From assembly GCA_963824645.1 (NCBI GenBank), contig CAWGQC010000010.1:186001-250000 (forward strand): a stretch of DNA of 64,000 bases, in the 5' to 3' direction. This DNA comes from Bog-756 sp963824645. GTDB taxonomy: Bacteria; Actinomycetota; Acidimicrobiia; Acidimicrobiales; RAAP-2. Shown here one piece after another: positions 14,561 to 24,037 of this stretch (its first letter is position 1; every line of letters starts with the position of its first letter). Position numbers and translations under genes: made by a program. The notes beneath the pieces were generated by a model. It made no database searches. It was not told where the DNA came from and saw only the letters and a list, made by a program, of their open reading frames with translations.

Positions 14561-15952
14561 TCACCGCTGGGCGGGCTCCCCCGCCTCGGGATCGACGGCT
14601 ACCGACTTCTTCCCCTTGGGGAGATCGGCCGGCGTCTCCGGCAGCCAGGCCACGGTGGCGTAGGCCACCACCACGGCCACGATGACCAGCGGGATGACAT
14701 TGATCCCGTCGCTGGCCAGTAGCACCGTGGCCAGCAGGGTGGCCGTGAGCGGGAGCTTGAGCATGACGGTGGTCATGGCCCCGATGCCCATGGCCACGCC
14801 CGGGACCAGGGACATGCCCGGGAGGTGGGAGGCGGCCACACCGGCGGCGGCGCCGATGAACATGGAAGGGAACACAGGGCCGCCCCGGAAACTGGACAGG
14901 GACAGACCGTAGGCGACCGACTTGCACACCACCAGCAGGAGCAGCGATCCCACCGTCCAGCCGGCGGCGTGGGTGACAAGAGGGGGGAGGGCGGACTGCC
15001 CGGAAAAGAGGACTTCGGTGAAGCTCCGCCCGGATCCCTCGGCGAAGGCGATGGCCAGGCCGGCCACCCCGAGGCCGATGACCGGCATCAACAGCAGCAT
15101 CCTCCGCTCGACGATGGGCTGGAGGACCAGACCCAGCAACCGGATGGCGGTGCCCAGGAGGGGGGCCGCCAATCCGATGACGATGGCCCAGCCGAACATG
15201 GCTCCGGTGGGGTGACTGAAGGGGGGGAGCCCGGGTATGGCCAGCGAGAAGGTGCCGAACCCGGTCAGCGAGTCCAGGCCGACGAAGATGAGGGTCCCCA
15301 CCCCGGCGGCCAGCAGCCCGGGGATCAGGATGAGACCGAGCATGGGGCCGCCCAGTCCGGACGCCTCCATCAACAGGAAGGCACCGAGGATGGGCGAGCC
15401 GAGCAGGGTGCTGATGGCGGCGAAACTCCCGGCCGAAGCGATGACGATGGCGGCGGTCGGCGGTGCGTCACGCTTGGCCAGATGGACGGCCAGCATGCCC
15501 AGCCCACCACCGATGGCGATGAGGGGGGCTTCCGGTCCGAGCACCACCCCCAGGCTCAGTGTGGCCAACGAAGCCAGAAACACGCCCGGCAGTTCGATCG
15601 GGGTGGGTGCGCCGCCGGCCTTGAACCCCTCGGCCGGCTTGTGGCCCCCGATGCCCGGGAGGTAGGTGATGGTCGCCCCCACCAGAACCCCGGCCAGGGC
15701 CAGCAGGGGAAGCGGCCACCACACCGGGGTTCCGGCAAAGCCGAGTTCCTTGGGCAGGTTGGTGAACAGCCAGTTCTGCAGGACCCCGACCAGCTTGAGA
15801 TAGCCGTAGGCCACCGCCGACACCGGAATGCCGATGAGACCGGCCAGGACCAGCAGCTGTATGTAGCTCCGGGTCTTGAGCAGGGCCAGCGGATCGGGAG
15901 CGGCTGCCGGCTCCGGGGCCGGTGGTGTGGGTGACGCGGCTGAAGTGCTCAG
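14561..15952 (-). CDS. ClC-family chloride channel/transporter
   Basis: About 463 aa with 10 or more membrane segments. The ClC selectivity regions are recognisable: LGPEAPLIAIGGG (equivalent of GREGP, with the gating Glu kept but the second Gly replaced by Ala) and RGGPVFPSMFIGAAAG (equivalent of GxFxP). Such proteins move chloride passively or exchange it for protons. No ATG, GTG or TTG lies in a sensible position; the most likely start is a CTG at 15952 whose CTGA overlaps the stop of the GH15 gene, so the start is uncertain. It is probably co-transcribed with the GH15 enzyme. Confidence 0.85.
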   Translation of the reverse strand: MSTSAASPTPPAPEPAAAPDPLALLKTRSYIQLLVLAGLIGIPVSAVAYGYLKLVGVLQNWLFTNLPKELGFAGTPVWWPLPLLALAGVLVGATITYLPGIGGHKPAEGFKAGGAPTPIELPGVFLASLATLSLGVVLGPEAPLIAIGGGLGMLAVHLAKRDAPPTAAIVIASAGSFAAISTLLGSPILGAFLLMEASGLGGPMLGLILIPGLLAAGVGTLIFVGLDSLTGFGTFSLAIPGLPPFSHPTGAMFGWAIVIGLAAPLLGTAIRLLGLVLQPIVERRMLLLMPVIGLGVAGLAIAFAEGSGRSFTEVLFSGQSALPPLVTHAAGWTVGSLLLLVVCKSVAYGLSLSSFRGGPVFPSMFIGAAAGVAASHLPGMSLVPGVAMGIGAMTTVMLKLPLTATLLATVLLASDGINVIPLVIVAVVVAYATVAWLPETPADLPKGKKSVAVDPEAGEPAQR

Positions 15953-17808
15953 GGGGTCTCCGCCTCGACCTCGATGAGTTGGGAAACGGCGTCGATCAGA
16001 GCCAGGTGGGTGAAGGCCTGGGGGAAGTTCCCCAGGTGCTCGCCGGTGGTGGCATCGATCTCCTCGGCGTAGAGATTGAGGGGGCCGGCAAAGGAGAGCA
16101 GCTTCATACACAACGCCCGGGCCCGATCGATCTCACCGATCATGGCCAGGGCGGAGACCAGCCACCAGGAGCAGATGGTGAAGGTGCCCTCTTTGCCTTC
16201 GAAGCCGGTATCGGTGCTGTCCACCTTGTACCGGAGGACCAGCCCGTCCTCGGTCAGCTCGTCGGCGATGGCCAGGACGGTGGCCTTCACCCGCTGGTCG
16301 TCGGGAGGCAGGAAGCCCATGATGGGGATGAGGAGGAGCGAGGCGTCGAGCTCGTCGTTCTCGTAGGCCTGGCGGAAACGCCCCCGCTCGTCCACCCCTT
16401 TGTCCAGGATGTTCTGCTTGAGATCGTCGGCCCCTTGGCGCCAGCGGTCGGCCCGCTCGGCGTCGCCCCGGCGTCGGGCCAGATCGGCTCCCCGGTCGGC
16501 GGCCACCCAGCACAGGACGGCCGAGGCGGTGAAGTGCTGGGGCTCGCCCCGGATCTCCCATATGCCCTGGTCGGCGTCCCCGCTGTGGCTCAGCGCCTCC
16601 TCCACCAGCCCGGCCAGTCCCTCCCACACCGGGTGGACGATCTGGGCGGCCCCACTCTTCAGGTGGGTGTCCACCCCGTCCAGAAGCATGCCCCACACGT
16701 CGTTCTGATGCTGGTCCCAGGCGCCGTTGCCGACCCGGACCGGACTGGCCCCCTCGTAACCGGAGAGGTGGTCCATGGTCCGTTCGGTGAGATCCCTCTC
16801 GCCCCCGATGCCGTACATGATCTGGAGCTCGAAAGGTTGGTCGCGCTTGCCCTGGGTGACCGACTCCAGCACGAAGGCGAAATACTCGAGCGCTTCCCAG
16901 TCGAAGCCCAGGCGGTAGAGCGATCGCAACATGAACCCGGTATCGCGGATCCAGGTGTAGCGATAGTCCCAGTTGCGGGCCCCACCCGGTGTCTCGGGAA
17001 GGGACGTCGTGGAGGCAGCCATGATCGCTCCGGTCGGCGCGTAGCTCAGGCCCTTGAGGGTCAGGGCACTCCGCTCGATGTAGGGGCGCCACGGGTGGTC
17101 GGGAAAGGTGCCGGTGGCCAGCCAGTGACGCCAGTAGGCCACCGTGGAGTCGACATCGCGGTTGGCCTCCTGCTGGTCGGTCGGGGGGACCCCCTCTCCC
17201 CACGACAGAGCCATGAAGCACTCCTCACCCTCGGACAGACTGGTGCGGCCGTAGCAACGGGCACCGGCCTCGCCCAGCCGGAGGCTGCTGACCAGAGAGA
17301 GCGTCAATTCGCCTTCCGGTGGAGCGACGGTGAGGGATCCATAGCCCTCGCCGTCGTACTCCCAGTGACCCGTGTCGGCTCCGTAGTTGAAGAGCGGCAC
17401 GCAGTTGGCGATGAGCTCGACCTCGCCCGAAACGCACCGGGCCGTACGCAACAGGACGCCGGCGGCGGCGGCATCGGTGGGGGCGCGCCGGTAACCCGGT
17501 CGCCGGGCCCCGTCGTCGACCTTGCGCACGACCATCAGGTCTTGGACCACCAGCCAACCGGTCGGGGTGTGCCAGGTCGTCTCGACCACCATGGTGCCGG
17601 GAACGTAGCGTCGCTGGTGGGGGACCACGGTGTTGGAGGGCCCGAACCGGAACGACCCGGCGGAACGGTCGAGCAGGGCTCCGAAGACACTGGAGGCGTC
17701 GGGTCGGGGCAGGCAGAGCCATTCGACCGAGCCGTCGGGTGCGATGAGGCAGCTGACCTCACAGTCGGACAGGAAGGCGTAGTCGGCGATCGGAGGGAAC
17801 TGGCTCAT
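15949..17808 (-). CDS. GH15 family glycosidase (glucoamylase/trehalase type)
   Basis: 619 aa, full length for the actinobacterial GH15 group. An N-terminal beta-sandwich (IADYAFLSDCEVSCLIAPDG) precedes an (alpha/alpha)6 barrel with NWDYRYTWIRD, DQGIWEIRGEPQHFT (likely general-acid Glu) and PLNLYAEEID plus NFPQAFTHLALI near the end. Mycobacterial proteins of this group are trehalases; others are glucoamylases. There is no signal peptide, so it acts in the cytoplasm, probably on trehalose or maltodextrins. The ATG at 17808 has GGAG upstream. It overlaps the ClC gene by four bases. Confidence 0.88.
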   Translation of the reverse strand: MSQFPPIADYAFLSDCEVSCLIAPDGSVEWLCLPRPDASSVFGALLDRSAGSFRFGPSNTVVPHQRRYVPGTMVVETTWHTPTGWLVVQDLMVVRKVDDGARRPGYRRAPTDAAAAGVLLRTARCVSGEVELIANCVPLFNYGADTGHWEYDGEGYGSLTVAPPEGELTLSLVSSLRLGEAGARCYGRTSLSEGEECFMALSWGEGVPPTDQQEANRDVDSTVAYWRHWLATGTFPDHPWRPYIERSALTLKGLSYAPTGAIMAASTTSLPETPGGARNWDYRYTWIRDTGFMLRSLYRLGFDWEALEYFAFVLESVTQGKRDQPFELQIMYGIGGERDLTERTMDHLSGYEGASPVRVGNGAWDQHQNDVWGMLLDGVDTHLKSGAAQIVHPVWEGLAGLVEEALSHSGDADQGIWEIRGEPQHFTASAVLCWVAADRGADLARRRGDAERADRWRQGADDLKQNILDKGVDERGRFRQAYENDELDASLLLIPIMGFLPPDDQRVKATVLAIADELTEDGLVLRYKVDSTDTGFEGKEGTFTICSWWLVSALAMIGEIDRARALCMKLLSFAGPLNLYAEEIDATTGEHLGNFPQAFTHLALIDAVSQLIEVEAETP

Positions 17809-17896
17809 GATCGTGCACTCCTTGGTTCGGTCGGCGGCAGCTCAGCACCATTGGAGCGCGTGCGCACGTCGGTTTCCATTCCTGTACCCGAGGACG

Positions 17897-17941
17897 ATTA
17901 TGACAAGAGGGTGACACTCTGTAATCACCCGATCCGGGTGA
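17897..17941. promoter_or_regulatory. Promoter with repeated GGGTGA half-sites between GH15 and SDR genes
   Basis: Reading left (minus), ATTACA (17920-17925) and CATAAT (17897-17902) are 17 bp apart and could be the -35 and -10 of the GH15 operon. Three 6-base half-sites lie on and beside them: GGGTGA (17909-17914), TCACCC (17925-17930) and GGGTGA (17936-17941). This arrangement would let a dimeric regulator cover the promoter. No factor is identified. Confidence 0.45.
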
Positions 17942-18001
17942 GGCAACGCCGTGTCCCAGCCCCTAATGTGGCTCAACAGAGGGCGAAAACGAGGAGTGCA
18001 G

Positions 18002-18769
18002 ATGTCGCTTGAAGGCAAGGTGGCCATCGTCACCGGCGGTAACACCGGCATCGGCAAGTCGGTGGTGTTGGCCCTGGCCGCCGAAGGAGCCTCGATCGTG
18101 ATCGACTACGTCGCCGACGAGGAAGCCACCGAGGCGCTCGAACAGCAGGTCCGCGACCTCGGCGACAAGGTCACCGCCGTCAAGGCCGACGTGAGCAAGA
18201 TCGCCGACCTCGAGACTCTGATCGGAACGGCGGTCAGTACCTTCGGCCGGCTGGACATCATGGTCAACAACGCCGGCATCGAGACCCGGACCTCCGTGCT
18301 GGATACCACCGAGGCCCAGTATGAGCGGGTCCTCGACATCAATCTGAAGAGTGCCTTCTTCGGGACCCAGTTGGCGGCCAAGCAGATGATCGCTCAGGGC
18401 GAGGGCGGCCGGATCATCAACATGACATCGGTTCACGAGGACTGGCCCATGCCCGGCAATACCGCCTACTGCCTGTCCAAAGGAGGCATGCGCATGCTGA
18501 CCCGGACGGCGGGCGTGGAACTGGCTCCCCACAACGTGTTGGTGGTGGGAGTCGGCCCCGGCGCGGTGGAGACGCCGATCAACACCGCCACCATGAACGA
18601 CCCCGCCGCCCTCAAGAAGCTCGATGCGGCCATCCCCATCGGACGGATGGCCAAGCCGGAGGAGATCGGCAGCGTGGTGGCCTTTCTGGCCGGGCCGGGG
18701 GCCAGCTACCTGACCAGCACCACCATCTTCGTCGACGGCGGCATCATGCAGGCCAGTCCGGGGTTGTGA
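18002..18769 (+). CDS. SDR, glucose 1-dehydrogenase-like
   Basis: 255 aa classical short-chain dehydrogenase. TGGNTGIGKS near residue 12 is the Rossmann nucleotide site, NNAGIE the structural motif, and S-V-H-E-D with YCLSK supplies the catalytic Ser, Tyr and Lys. The segment TSVHEDWPMPGNTAYCLSKG strongly resembles bacterial glucose 1-dehydrogenases, which make gluconolactone with NAD(P)+. The ATG at 18002 follows GAGGAG; the earlier ATG at 17951 lies in the promoter region. It sits beside glucose-releasing enzymes, which fits a role in glucose oxidation. Confidence 0.85.
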   Translation: MSLEGKVAIVTGGNTGIGKSVVLALAAEGASIVIDYVADEEATEALEQQVRDLGDKVTAVKADVSKIADLETLIGTAVSTFGRLDIMVNNAGIETRTSVLDTTEAQYERVLDINLKSAFFGTQLAAKQMIAQGEGGRIINMTSVHEDWPMPGNTAYCLSKGGMRMLTRTAGVELAPHNVLVVGVGPGAVETPINTATMNDPAALKKLDAAIPIGRMAKPEEIGSVVAFLAGPGASYLTSTTIFVDGGIMQASPGL

Positions 18770-18840
18770 GGACCGGTCGACCAACTGGGGCAGGTGGCAC
18801 CCTGTCCGACCCCTTCACACCACGTAGGTGAGCGCCAGCC

Positions 18841-19299
18841 ATGGCACCACGCGGCTCCAAACCGGCCACCAAGCCAAAGGCCAGCTCTGCCCAGGATCAG
18901 GCCGATTCCCCCACCCGTGCGTTCTTCGAGCGGCTGCAGGATCGGGGCTTCGACCCCATTCTCCAGGGCGACTCCGGCACCTTGCGTTTCGATTTGAGCC
19001 GCCCGTCGGGGCTCGAGCGCTGGTACGTGACTGTCTCCCGCGGGAAAATAGCCGTGTCCCACGCCCGGAGCGGGGCCGACACGGTGGTGAAGGTCGACGG
19101 AGAGCTGTTCGATCGGGTTGCCGCGGGCACGGCTAATGCCTTTACCGCCCAGTTCCGCGGCGTATTGGAGGTGGAAGGTGATTTCCACCTGCTGATGGTC
19201 TTCCAACGGCTCTTTCCGGGGCCTCCGCGCCAGTCAACCGGGGTGCGACCGGCCGTGGCCCGAAAGACCGGAGTCCGAAAGAAGAGTGCAGCCCCATGA
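18841..19299 (+). CDS. SCP2 sterol-binding domain protein
   Basis: 152 aa. A basic N-terminal tail (MAPRGSKPATKPKA) precedes one SCP2-like domain, seen in GTLRFDLSRPSGLERWYVTV, ADTVVKVDGELFDRVAAGTA and FRGVLEVEGDFHLLMVFQRL. SCP2 domains bind lipids or acyl-CoAs in a hydrophobic tunnel. The TGA overlaps the next ATG (ATGA), so it is coupled to the debranching-type enzyme. It is the first gene of the tightly packed run that ends with cydB at 31676. Its link to glucan breakdown is not obvious. Confidence 0.85.
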   Translation: MAPRGSKPATKPKASSAQDQADSPTRAFFERLQDRGFDPILQGDSGTLRFDLSRPSGLERWYVTVSRGKIAVSHARSGADTVVKVDGELFDRVAAGTANAFTAQFRGVLEVEGDFHLLMVFQRLFPGPPRQSTGVRPAVARKTGVRKKSAAP

Positions 19300-21365
19300 G
19301 CAATTCTCTGGTCCAGATACTCGAGGGCAACACATTCGTGGTGAGCGACCGGAACGGAGATATCGAGGCCTCGCTCACCGATCCGACCGGCCTCTTCTCC
19401 TTCGACACCCGCTTCCTCTCCCGGTGGATCCTCACACTCGACGGCGATCGCCTCAACGCCCTTTCGACCGACGACCTCCAGTATTTCGAAACCCGTTTCT
19501 TCCTGGTGCCCGGGACGGGAACCGTCTATGTGGACGCCGACCTCTCGATCGTCCGGCGGCGGAGCGTCGGTGCCGGCTTTCGGGAAGTCATCAGCATCCT
19601 CAATCACAAGCAGGAGGCGGTCGATCTCACCGTCCGGCTGGAGGCGGCCAGCGATTTCGCCGATCTGTTCGAGGTCAAGGACGCACTGGTCAAGAGCGGC
19701 ACGTACCAGGCCCGGATCGAGGGCGATGGGTTGGTGCTCAGCTACCGGCGCCAGGCATACGTGCGCGAGACCCGGATCTCATCGTCCGTGCCGGCCGCAT
19801 TGGATGAGCAGGGTCTCACCTTCGACCTGACCATCGATCCCCACGGGAGCTGGGAGACCGAGTTGTCGGTGACGGCCACCGCCCCTGGTTTCAGTGTCGG
19901 TGGGCCCGTCAGCCCGGGAGCGAAATCCAAGCCCCGAAAGGATATGGCCCGCGGGCTGGACAAGTGGCTGGACAAGGCACCACGGCTCGAATGCGACGAC
20001 GACGCCCTGCGGGCCACCTACCACCGGAGCCTGGTCGACCTGGCCGCACTGCGTTTCTCGCCCCAGACGATGGCCCACCATTCGCTGCCCGCCGCCGGGC
20101 TGCCTTGGTTCATGACCATATTCGGGCGTGACAGCATTCTCACCAGCCTGCAATCGATTGCCTTCACGCCCGAGCTGGCGGCCACCACCCTCCGGATCCT
20201 GGGCGAGCGTCAGGGTACCCGCATCGACGACTTTCGTGATGAGGACCCCGGCCGCATCCTGCACGAAATGCGGTTCGGTGAGCTCACCGCCTTCGAGGAG
20301 CGCCCGCATTCCCCTTATTACGGCTGCGCCGACGCCACCCCCCTCTACGTGGTCCTGTTGGATGAGTACGAACGCTGGACCGGCGACACCAAACTGGTAC
20401 GCGACCTGGAGTTCGAAGCCCGGGCGGCGATCCGGTGGATCGATGAGTACGCCGACCTCCAGGGCAATGGCTACATCTCCTACCAGCGACGCAACGAAGA
20501 GACCGGTCTCGAGAACCAGTGCTGGAAGGACTCGTGGGATTCGATCTCCTACCGGGACGGCAGCCTGCCCGGCTTCCCCAGGGCCACCTGCGAGTTGCAG
20601 GGCTACGCCTACGACGCCAAGGTGCGTGGTGCCCGTCTGGCCCGCCACGTGTGGCGTGACCCCGTCTTTGCCGACAGACTGGAGAAAGAGGCGGCCGACC
20701 TCAAGCGCCGGTTCAACCGCGATTTCTGGGTGGCTGACGGGGAATACTTCGCCATTGCCCTCGACGCCGACGGCCGTCAGGTCGATGCCCTGACGTCCAA
20801 CAACGGGCATCTCCTGTGGAGCGGCGTCGTCGACAAGAGCAAGGCCGGTCGGGTGGTGGAGCACCTGATGGGAGAGCGGCTGTATTCGGGTTGGGGTGTT
20901 CGCACCATGGCCGTCGGCGAGGGTCGCTTCAATCCCATCGGCTACCACGTGGGCACCATCTGGCCGTTCGACAACTCCTTCATCGCCTGGGGACTCCGCC
21001 GCTACGGGTTCAAGAACGAAGCCGCCCACATCGCCGAAGGGATACTGGACGCCGCCCGGTTCTTCGACGGCCGGCTGCCCGAGGCCTTCGGTGGCTATCC
21101 CCGTTCGATGACCCGCTACCCGGTCCAGTATCCGACGGCCTGTACGCCGCAGGCCTGGTCCACGGCCGCTCCGCTGCTGTTGTTGCGGACCATGCTCGGG
21201 CTCGAGCCCCTCGACGATCACCTCATCGTCGATCCGGCCATTCCGGCCAGCCTGGGCCAGCTGGAGCTGCTCGACATACCCGGGCGCTGGGGCCGCATCG
21301 ACGCCTTCGGTAGAGGTCGGGTGCCCCCTTTCGCCGCCAAGCGTCGTAGAGCCAGCTCCCGGTGA
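19296..21365 (+). CDS. Amylo-alpha-1,6-glucosidase family (glycogen-debranching type)
   Basis: 689 aa. The N-terminal domain begins with LEGNTFVVSDRNGDIEA and FSFDTRFLSRWIL, typical of the bacterial GDE_N domain. The (alpha/alpha)6 catalytic part carries LPWFMTIFGRDSILTSL, ENQCWKDSWDSI, YHVGTIWPFDNSFIAWG and PYPVQ-like closing strands. Members of COG3408 remove alpha-1,6 branches or act on related glucosides. There is no signal peptide. Its GTGA end overlaps the NDH-2 gene. Together with the GH15 enzyme it suggests turnover of stored glucans. Confidence 0.88.
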   Translation: MSNSLVQILEGNTFVVSDRNGDIEASLTDPTGLFSFDTRFLSRWILTLDGDRLNALSTDDLQYFETRFFLVPGTGTVYVDADLSIVRRRSVGAGFREVISILNHKQEAVDLTVRLEAASDFADLFEVKDALVKSGTYQARIEGDGLVLSYRRQAYVRETRISSSVPAALDEQGLTFDLTIDPHGSWETELSVTATAPGFSVGGPVSPGAKSKPRKDMARGLDKWLDKAPRLECDDDALRATYHRSLVDLAALRFSPQTMAHHSLPAAGLPWFMTIFGRDSILTSLQSIAFTPELAATTLRILGERQGTRIDDFRDEDPGRILHEMRFGELTAFEERPHSPYYGCADATPLYVVLLDEYERWTGDTKLVRDLEFEARAAIRWIDEYADLQGNGYISYQRRNEETGLENQCWKDSWDSISYRDGSLPGFPRATCELQGYAYDAKVRGARLARHVWRDPVFADRLEKEAADLKRRFNRDFWVADGEYFAIALDADGRQVDALTSNNGHLLWSGVVDKSKAGRVVEHLMGERLYSGWGVRTMAVGEGRFNPIGYHVGTIWPFDNSFIAWGLRRYGFKNEAAHIAEGILDAARFFDGRLPEAFGGYPRSMTRYPVQYPTACTPQAWSTAAPLLLLRTMLGLEPLDDHLIVDPAIPASLGQLELLDIPGRWGRIDAFGRGRVPPFAAKRRRASSR

Positions 21366-22792
21366 CCGTGGAGTCGGATTCCCCACCGACAGGCGCCGGC
21401 CAGGCCGATGGTCGTCACCGGGTGGTCATCGTCGGCGGTGGGTTCGGGGGCCTTCCGGCCACCCGCTTCCTCGGGGGGAAACCGGTCGACGTCACGTTGA
21501 TCGACCGCCGCAATCACCATCTCTTCCAGCCTCTCCTCTACCAGACGGCGACCGGGATGCTGGCCCCCGGTCAGATCGCTCCCGCCCTCCGCCACATCGT
21601 GCGCAAGGAGAGGAACGTGAGGGTGCAACTGGCCGAGGTCACCGGCTTCGACCTCGAACGCAGGGTCGTCCACACCACCGTGGCCGACCGGATGCCCGTC
21701 GACTATCCCTACGACAGCCTGATCGTGGCGGCCGGCGTGACCCAGTCCTACTTCGGCCATGATGAGTTCGCCTTCTTCGCCCCGGGGATGAAGACCCTTG
21801 ATGACGCCCTCGAGCTGAGGCGCCGTATCTTCGGCGCCTTCGAAGTGGCCGAGATGATCACCGATCCCGTCCAGAAGGAACGCTGGCTGACCGTGGTGGT
21901 GGTCGGAGCCGGGCCCACCGGGGTCGAACTGGCCGGTCAGGTGCGCGAACTGGCCACCCGCAGTCTGCGCGGGGAGTTCCGCACTTTCGACGCCTCCTCG
22001 GTGAGGGTGATCCTGGTCGACGGGGGCGCACAGCCGTTGGCCACGTTCGGCGACCAGCTCTCGGGCAAGGCGGCCAAAACCCTCGAGCGCATGGGCGTCG
22101 AACTGCGCATGGGGGGCCAGGTGGTCGGCATCGACGCCGAGGGCGTCGATGTCAAAGGGTCGGACGGCAACAGCAGGATCGACGCCCGGACCACCATCTG
22201 GGCCGCCGGTGTCAAAGCCTCTCCGCTGGCCGAAGCCCTTGCCGGAGCATCGGGTACCACCATCGACCGGGCCGGCCGGATCGCCGTGCTGCCCGACCTC
22301 AGCCTGCCCGGACATCCCGAGGTCTTCGCCGTAGGCGACATGGCCAGCCTGGACAAGCTGCCCGGCGTGGCCGAAGTGGCTATGCAGGGTGGCCTCCACG
22401 CCGCCAACACCATCCTCCGTGGCCTGAAAGGGGAGCCCCCCAACCCGTTCCGCTACCGGGATTTGGGCAGCGTGGCCAGCATCGGTCGCTTCCGGGCCAT
22501 CGTCAGCGTGAAGGGGATCCATCTGAGCGGGTTTCCGGGCTGGGTGGTGTGGATGTTCGTCCACCTCGCCTTTCTCACCGGGTTCGGCAATCGGCTCACC
22601 ACGTTGATGAAGTGGTCGCGCTCCATGGTCGGGCGGGGCCGGTCCGAGCGGGAGTTCAGCACCGCCCATACCGGTGGTGACCTGAGTCTTCCCGAATCGG
22701 TCAGGAAACAGGTCGAGCCCAGTCTGTACCCGGTCGTCGAGAAGGGGGACGGTCAAGACGCCCTTCCATCCGACCCGACGCCGACGGCGTGA
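21362..22792 (+). CDS. ndh: Type II NADH dehydrogenase (NDH-2)
   Basis: 476 aa. Two Rossmann folds are visible: HRVVIVGGGFGGLPATR for FAD near residue 20 and VVVVGAGPTGVELAGQV for NADH near 180. VFAVGDMASL is the second FAD motif. The C-terminal 100 residues contain a hydrophobic amphipathic part (FPGWVVWMFVHLAFLTGF), the membrane anchor in this family. NDH-2 passes electrons from NADH to quinone without pumping protons. The GTG at 21362 and its TGA overlap its neighbours on both sides by four bases. The nearby cytochrome bd genes give it a terminal oxidase partner. Confidence 0.92.
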   Translation: MTVESDSPPTGAGQADGRHRVVIVGGGFGGLPATRFLGGKPVDVTLIDRRNHHLFQPLLYQTATGMLAPGQIAPALRHIVRKERNVRVQLAEVTGFDLERRVVHTTVADRMPVDYPYDSLIVAAGVTQSYFGHDEFAFFAPGMKTLDDALELRRRIFGAFEVAEMITDPVQKERWLTVVVVGAGPTGVELAGQVRELATRSLRGEFRTFDASSVRVILVDGGAQPLATFGDQLSGKAAKTLERMGVELRMGGQVVGIDAEGVDVKGSDGNSRIDARTTIWAAGVKASPLAEALAGASGTTIDRAGRIAVLPDLSLPGHPEVFAVGDMASLDKLPGVAEVAMQGGLHAANTILRGLKGEPPNPFRYRDLGSVASIGRFRAIVSVKGIHLSGFPGWVVWMFVHLAFLTGFGNRLTTLMKWSRSMVGRGRSEREFSTAHTGGDLSLPESVRKQVEPSLYPVVEKGDGQDALPSDPTPTA

Positions 22793-24009
22793 GCACTGTG
22801 AACCCACGGGATGGAACCAGGGAGCGGCGCTTCGAGGTCATCACCGTCTACACCATCGGGTTGTTCCAGGGACTGAGCCTGGTGGCCTTCCCGGCCGCCG
22901 CCAGCATCCTGCAGTCCTCGACCGGCTACGACCTGTCGAAGAGCCGTTACGGTCTCCTCTTCCTTCCCCAGGTGATCATGGCCATCGCCGGGTCGTTGGC
23001 CATGCCCCGGTTGTCCCGTCGCTTTCGCCTCAAGCCGGTACTGATTGCCGGGCTCGTGGCCGACACGGTGGCCATGGGCCTGCTGGTGGCCAGCGATCCG
23101 GTGCGCGCCGATGCCGTCGCCTATCCCATGCTGCTGGTGGCCACCGCCGCCCTGGGCCTCGGCTTCGGTCTGACCTTGAGCTCGATCAGCACTTACGCCG
23201 GGGCCTTCATGCCCGATCGACGGGACGTGGCCCTCACCGGGCTGAACGTGCTGCTGGGCCTGGGGACGGCCCTGTCGCCCCTGTTGATCGCCATCTTCCT
23301 CGACGTCGGCGAGTGGTGGTACCTCCCGCTGATCGCCGCGGCCGGGCTGGTGGTGTTGATCGCCCTGGCCCTGGTGCAACCCATGGTGGTGCCGGCATCC
23401 AAGACCCGACAGTCGTCCGGCCGCATTCCCGTGCTGTTCTGGCTGTTCGCCGCCGCCCTGGTCCTCTACGGGATCGGCGAGACCATGTTCGGCAATTGGG
23501 GGACCACCCTGTTGGTGGGCCGGGGGGTGAAGGCCACGTCGGCCAACAATGCTCTGGCCGCCTTTTGGGCCTCGGTGACCATTGGTCGCCTGCTCATCGC
23601 CGTCAGCGCCCGGTGGGTGCGGTCGACGTCCATCTACGTGGTGCTCCCGTGGGCCATCGCCGGAGCGCTACTCCTGGTGACCACCGTCCACACGGCCACG
23701 GCCGGCATTCTGGTGTTCGCCCTGGGCGGATTGGCCTGCTCCGGCTTCTTCCCCATGAGTGTCGGCTACGGCGAGGCCACTTTCCCCACCTTCGTGGAGT
23801 TGGCAGCGGGGTGGCTCATCGCCGCCTATCAGGTCGGGTACGGGCTGGCCGCCTTCGGGGGCGGGGTGCTCCAGAGTCAGGTGGCGCTGGCCTCGATCTT
23901 CCGGGGGGCAGCCGTACTGGCGGCCGTCATGGGCCTTCTGGCCGTGGCCATCGCCCGTCACCAACATTCCGCCGCCCACCAGGTCGCCACCATCGTCCAC
24001 GCCACATGA
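22789..24009 (+). CDS. MFS transporter
   Basis: 406 aa with about 12 membrane segments; the loop LAMPRLSRRFRLKPVLIAG after segment 2 is the motif-A region. The GTG at 22789 overlaps the ndh stop (GTGA). The substrate is unknown; its place between NDH-2 and a sugar/alcohol-oxidising flavoprotein suggests uptake or release of a related small organic compound. The stop is 28 bp before the GMC gene. Confidence 0.85.
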   Translation: MSTVNPRDGTRERRFEVITVYTIGLFQGLSLVAFPAAASILQSSTGYDLSKSRYGLLFLPQVIMAIAGSLAMPRLSRRFRLKPVLIAGLVADTVAMGLLVASDPVRADAVAYPMLLVATAALGLGFGLTLSSISTYAGAFMPDRRDVALTGLNVLLGLGTALSPLLIAIFLDVGEWWYLPLIAAAGLVVLIALALVQPMVVPASKTRQSSGRIPVLFWLFAAALVLYGIGETMFGNWGTTLLVGRGVKATSANNALAAFWASVTIGRLLIAVSARWVRSTSIYVVLPWAIAGALLLVTTVHTATAGILVFALGGLACSGFFPMSVGYGEATFPTFVELAAGWLIAAYQVGYGLAAFGGGVLQSQVALASIFRGAAVLAAVMGLLAVAIARHQHSAAHQVATIVHAT

Positions 24010-24037
24010 GTTCGCACCATCCACGAAAGGAAGTCTG

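Noticed and set aside
15922..18012. Long open frame opposite GH15 and ClC genes (696 codons)
   Set aside because: Shadow of well-supported genes; composition is Gly/Arg/His-rich without domain motifs.
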